From Welwitschia mirabilis (lineage: Eukaryota; Gnetophyta; Gnetopsida; Welwitschiales): a stretch of DNA of 36,522 nt. The DNA lies in assembly GCA_051453625.1 (NCBI GenBank), contig JBOZIK010000001.1, forward strand, positions 17,903,872 through 17,940,393, in the 5' to 3' direction. The translations under genes were made by a program, and so were the position numbers. Position 1 is the first letter of the stretch. The number at the start of each line of letters is the position of its first letter. Below are positions 32,401-36,522 of the stretch, one piece after another. The notes under the pieces were generated by a model. That model was given only the letters and a program-made list of their open reading frames with translations. It made no database searches and was not told the origin of the DNA.

Positions 32401-33620
32401 CTCTAATCTATTCATTATCTTAATTTGAGCCTAATGAAAAGAATAATTTCAATAAAAGAAATGTTAAAATAATCATGTAAAATCTTCTAAAGTAATACTT
32501 TATTACTCCACTAATTTTGTTTTAAAAAAAAACCTAGGCAACATATGAATAAGATAAGTGGAGGAAACCTACTTGGAAATAGACTACTACTTACTGGAAA
32601 TAGATGAAGATTTGATAAAGTTTTAATATTTAAGCTTCAAGATCCAAGTTTCATACTCAAAAAGAAAAGAATTAGAAGAGAAGAGAATAATACAAGAGAA
32701 TGAGAAGGAAATTTAATAGCATCTACTTGCATAAAATTAAAAATTTGATTTTTAAGAAATGAATGGACTCTATTAATAAGTAAGTAATAGATTAAAGGTT
32801 CTTAATCAAATTTTCCATAGACCACACACTATCATACCCCACATTTTATAAACCTTAATTACTTAGATATTAAACATGTTAAGCTTTTAATCAGATGAGG
32901 AATTCCTCTTCTTTAAAGCTTTATTAAAATAAGATGGTATTTTTAGTAATTAATCTTAATTTTATAATTTTCATTGTTTAACATACAAATTATAATATTT
33001 ATGTGGTGAACATTTTCATGAGAAAAGCTATTCAAACATTTGAAACTAGATAAGCCCATTCTATAAGGAATTCAAATTACATAATAAAAATAATAAATTG
33101 AAAATTTTAAAAAGACATAACAATATATTTTTCATCTTATTTACTCATTTAATTCTTTGGTAAATGTAATAGGTATACTATATTATGAACAGAAATTTTC
33201 TTATTTGTATTGTGTGATTGATAGATTATATGCATTATGAGATAAGTAAGAAAGTGCATAAATACATGCACTCTTACCTAGAACCAAGAGTAATGAATGA
33301 GTAGATTTAGTCTACTATGAGTTTTATTTTCTTTAGATGTCTAATGACGCTTGATTTAAAACATATTTATTATTTTATTCATTGGTATTAAAGAGTTTAT
33401 TTCATTATACCACATCACAATTTTGAGATTTGTGCATTTATTTTTTTCATGTATGTCTTAGATAAATTAAGTATACTTATGAGCCTATGAAGGATTAAGA
33501 AGGAGCTAATCTTATTAATTAAAGTAAGAAATTACGCATCCTAGTTAGATGCATCAATCATGAATATGATGTTTCTTTTTGTACTCTAATGTTACTTATC
33601 ATGCATTCTATTTATTAATG
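32401..33620. other. AT-rich intergenic, nothing recognised
   Basis: No supported coding frame, RNA or repeat. Confidence 0.5.
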
Positions 33621-33639
33621 ATAAATCATATGATCCTAT

Positions 33640-33900
33640 GATCTTTAATTATGTGCCTTTCATTTATCTATATATAGAAACCCATTCCTCTTTTCCAAAA
33701 AAGAGGAGATATATTTATTTTTACATGCACATGCATTTCCTTCTTTTCTCTCTATTTCTTTTCATTCTCTTACTTGAAGTTTGAAAGCTTAAAGTTAAGG
33801 AACTTTTAGCTTGGAACTTCCATCTTCAACCATCAAGGATTTACTAGTATTTCTAAGTAATCCCTTTACTCATCTCGTGCATATGATCTTATCACAATCC
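33640..33900 (+). promoter_or_regulatory. LTR-like promoter patch with hairpin leader
   Basis: TATATATAG at 33669-33677 is followed 10 bases later by a perfect 8-bp hairpin (CCTCTTTT 33687-33694, loop 33695-33698, AAAAGAGG 33699-33706). A strongly CT-rich leader follows at 33730-33780. This order is like the start of transcription in plant LTRs. No host gene follows it in the window. Confidence 0.35.
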
Positions 33901-34504
33901 AATTTTTGGGTTAGCCTTAAAATAATCCATTTTTTAAAAAACTAAATTAAATTACATTACACTAATTAAACATCATAGCAAATTGATTAGGATTATGACT
34001 AAGAGACTTAACTCTCAGTTACCCACAAGATTCGTGTCAAGTGAACTATGTGATGATAGTCCATCAATCTTAAAGATAATTAGAAATATTAATTTGGAGC
34101 ACACAAAAAAGTGTATAGTTTGTGCTCAAGTGGTTGATAACACTAACATCTAAGCAACCACGTATACATAATCCCTATCCAAAGGAGTTCAGACCACATG
34201 TAGTTTTATCTTAGATATCATTCTAATCTTTACTAATACAGATAAGCATAATATAGATCAAAGTGATCCATATCAGTAGCATGTCACAATTCTATGCATG
34301 AAAAAATGTAAATAATAATGCAAGAATTTAATATTCAAATCAACATCAACGGCTATCACACACAAATATATGCATATATGCATAGTAACTATATGTAAAA
34401 GTATAGGAGGTAGACAGTCAAGAATGCTTTATAATATCCAATACTATTAAGGAATTCTAATGCATTAATGATGATAATACATATGTATACTAATATAAAT
34501 CAGA
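33901..34504. other. Intergenic, nothing recognised
   Basis: Moderately AT-rich, with no frames or repeats that I can support. Confidence 0.45.
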
Positions 34505-34600
34505 TATATAGGTATCCAAATGTATATATATAGTGAACCTCCTAGTTACTTGGCCAAAATATCCATTAGTAACCTCCATCATCGAGCATGAGAGATCTCT
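34505..34600. repeat. Diverged repeat block, partner at 32311-32400
   Basis: The segment ggtatcc, then agtgaacc, then acttgg, then aaaat, then cattagtaacct matches the earlier block. Its extra CpG (tcatcgagcat) suggests that it is the less decayed of the two. Confidence 0.45.
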
Positions 34601-34691
34601 TATATCTTACTATAGCATCTTCGTGAGAGCCAATGGAAGAGAAGTATTATAATAGAATGTCATTATAGTAAAATCATGCAAAAATATAATT

Positions 34692-34730
34692 AACACACAC
34701 ACACACACACATGCATACACACACACGTAC
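34692..34730. repeat. (AC)n microsatellite, interrupted
   Basis: Nine AC units from 34693 to 34710, then atgcat and five more AC units. Confidence 0.95.
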
Positions 34731-34791
34731 ATACCATTTTAGTAGGGTACCTCTTAGTTGTTCCTTTTAATACAACATAATAAATTTAATA

Positions 34792-34808
34792 ATATATATA
34801 TATATATA
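34792..34808. repeat. (AT)8 microsatellite
   Basis: An uninterrupted alternating AT run. Confidence 0.9.
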
Positions 34809-35393
34809 ATGCCAAAAAGAATAGCATGTATTCCACTAATTAAGTCTCTAATCTCAATAGACTTAGCTCTATGTAAGTTAAAGGATAAAGGTTATTAATT
34901 AAATGTCTAATTATTTTAATAAGCATCAGAGAATAATCACTATTATTATATTATTTTATGCATAGGATAATAAATAACTACTTGCAATATTTTACTCATA
35001 TGCATGAACATGTAAGATATTATATTTAGACATAAATAATTAGAAAGCATTAAGAATATTAGTAGCAACCATGATCATTGGAGACTGTGCTAAAACCTGT
35101 ATCATTCTATAACTATACTATGCATACTATAATTACATTAAATCATACCAATAGCAACATGATTATTAGTTAATACATCCAACAACATCTAACATTTATT
35201 AAAAATCAATTACTAAGTGACTAAGTATAATAAAACATTCTATTAAAATAATTATAAGAACAACATTATCTAAGAAGCCAAAAAAAGTATCTTTAATCTT
35301 GTGTAAACACTTTATTTCATCATGTATTTATTCTAACATTACCTACTTTAAGAATAAAACATGTTTCCTCTTTATAATATGTACATGTAATAC

Positions 35394-35405
35394 TATAAAT
35401 AGGGG
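35394..35405 (+). promoter_or_regulatory. TATA-like TATAAATAGGGG
   Basis: TATAAATAGGGG is a textbook plant LTR or gene core promoter word. What follows is simple repeat rather than a gene, so it is probably a relic or chance. Confidence 0.3.
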
Positions 35406-35409
35406 ATAG

Positions 35410-35715
35410 CATAATATAAGATATTAATATAATATCATGCATGTATGTGTGTGTGTGTGCATGTGTATGTGTGGGTGTGTACACATCACATGAGATAACA
35501 TAATATAAAATATTATAATATTATGCATATCATGTAATATAATATAAGATATAAGGAATATAATTTATTATGATATAATATATAATATAAAATTTTTGCA
35601 ATATAATACAATATAATATAATATATTATAATATAATATAACATAATATAATGTAATATAATATTATATTATACATATAATATAATACAGTACAATACAA
35701 TATAATAAAATATGA
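35410..35715. repeat. ATATAAT-type low-complexity array with TG/AC core
   Basis: A degenerate array of ataat and atataat words (35410-35440 and 35490-35712) surrounds a TG-rich stretch at 35442-35480 that ends in gtacac. The array is almost free of G and C for more than 200 bases and could form many alternative AT hairpins. Confidence 0.8.
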
Positions 35716-36006
35716 ATGTAATTCAACATATTTTATATTATCATCCACCTCTTTATATTATATTTTTTATCCTTATCCTCAATTAATGATTTTAAGTATA
35801 ATTTAATGTTTTTCTTTCTCATTGACCTAATGTGAGGTAAACATACAAATTTAACAAGATTTCCCTTCTGTCCTTTGTCATTAGAAACAACATAGAGTCC
35901 TTGATTTATGAAGACAATCTAATAACATAATTGTTCTTGATAGCTAATAGCAAAGAATTCTAAGGATACATAATATAGCTATAAAAAAAAAAGAAGATTC
36001 ACTCAC
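35716..36006. other. AT-rich intergenic, nothing recognised
   Basis: No supported feature. Confidence 0.5.
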
Positions 36007-36016
36007 NNNNNNNNNN
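36007..36016. other. Assembly gap, 10 N
   Basis: A run of 10 N just after a 10-base A-run (35982-35991), a likely place for the assembly to break. Confidence 0.95.
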
Positions 36017-36522
36017 CATGCTCCTTATGTACACTTAAGTTCACTAATATTGTATATAATACAAGAATGGATAAAGATGAGGATGTATCTTAAACTATTA
36101 TATGACACTTTTGAAGGTTAGATTGCCTGATTTAAATACCAATATAAAATTTATTTTTGAAAAGTTTAGTGATGCTTTATCCTTTGAATCATTTGTTATT
36201 TTAAGGATCTAATCATATAATTCCTAGGTTTAATTACACATCTTACTTTTCCTTTTTATGATTTTTGACATAGGTATTAAGACCCCATGTAATTTAACAA
36301 TCCATAAATCACATGATGTGCATAATTTAGAGTCTAATTTGCTAATGAAATGTTATCACATTATAGCAAAAAGAAAGGGACAAGCATATCTATCATCTAT
36401 TAGATTATATTTTCCAATTGATGTCAAACTAATTTCTCTGGTGTAGTGCAATGTTACATATTGTATGCAGATGAGATTGAGTTTTGCAGGTAAAATATTT
36501 GGACCAAAATGCACTAGAGAAA
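36017..36522. other. Intergenic to window end, nothing recognised
   Basis: A 62-codon plus-strand frame at 36258-36446 has no motif and no supporting context; I do not call it a gene. Confidence 0.45.

Overview
The window looks like gene-free intergenic DNA from a flowering-plant nuclear genome. By eye it is about three quarters A+T. The only proteins I can recognise are decayed LTR-retrotransposon proteins, all on the minus strand. The copia domain order (gag, protease, integrase, reverse transcriptase, RNase H), the plant-type gag sequences and the LTR-like TATA boxes support a plant. I cannot name the species. I found no convincing intact host gene, no rRNA, no functional tRNA and no CRISPR. 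The remaining short open frames are chance frames, frames opposite a decayed element, or products of skewed base composition.

Layout, left to right. A false assembly gap lies at 317-416, then a hairpin-bearing minisatellite of about 100 bp per unit (786-1128). Next is a plus-strand LTR-like relic with a TATA box and leader (about 1140-2010). A decayed acidic reading frame of unknown identity lies at 2823-3600 on the minus strand, followed by a 72/73-bp tandem repeat (4907-5115) and a second false gap (7229-7328). A minus-strand copia relic occupies about 8336-10490: a gag fragment, a decayed primer-binding site, and a putative LTR containing a 33-bp tandem repeat and a repeated GTTGAC/GTCGA motif. 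The stretch 10.5-18.8 kb has no gene; it holds a (TG)28 microsatellite and two large gaps.

An alternating 40/41-bp tandem array (18843-19053) and another LTR-like relic (about 19440-19960) precede the main feature, a copia locus. Copy A (about 19990-24686, minus) has an LTR with U3 repeats, RNase H, RT, integrase, protease and gag. A 100-N gap follows, then copy B of the same family (24787-26308, minus; gag, protease and pre-integrase only) and a ~104-bp tandem array. A degenerate tRNA-like module sits at 27935-28000 (minus). From 28 kb to the end the sequence is non-coding and very AT-rich, with purine-skewed tracts, LTR-like promoter patches, a diverged duplicated block, and AC/TG/AT microsatellites.

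The unifying theme is decay. Nearly all damage to the recognisable reading frames is C-to-T or G-to-A substitution: tryptophan, glutamine and arginine codons become stops, and catalytic residues are replaced. Some stretches stay in one frame for about 190 codons. Several gaps look like assembly artefacts: two have duplicated flanks, and one is followed by a 47-base exact repeat of sequence 1646 bases upstream. I did not find an undescribed functional system. The most informative observations concern the decay pattern, the assembly artefacts and the unusual tandem repeats.
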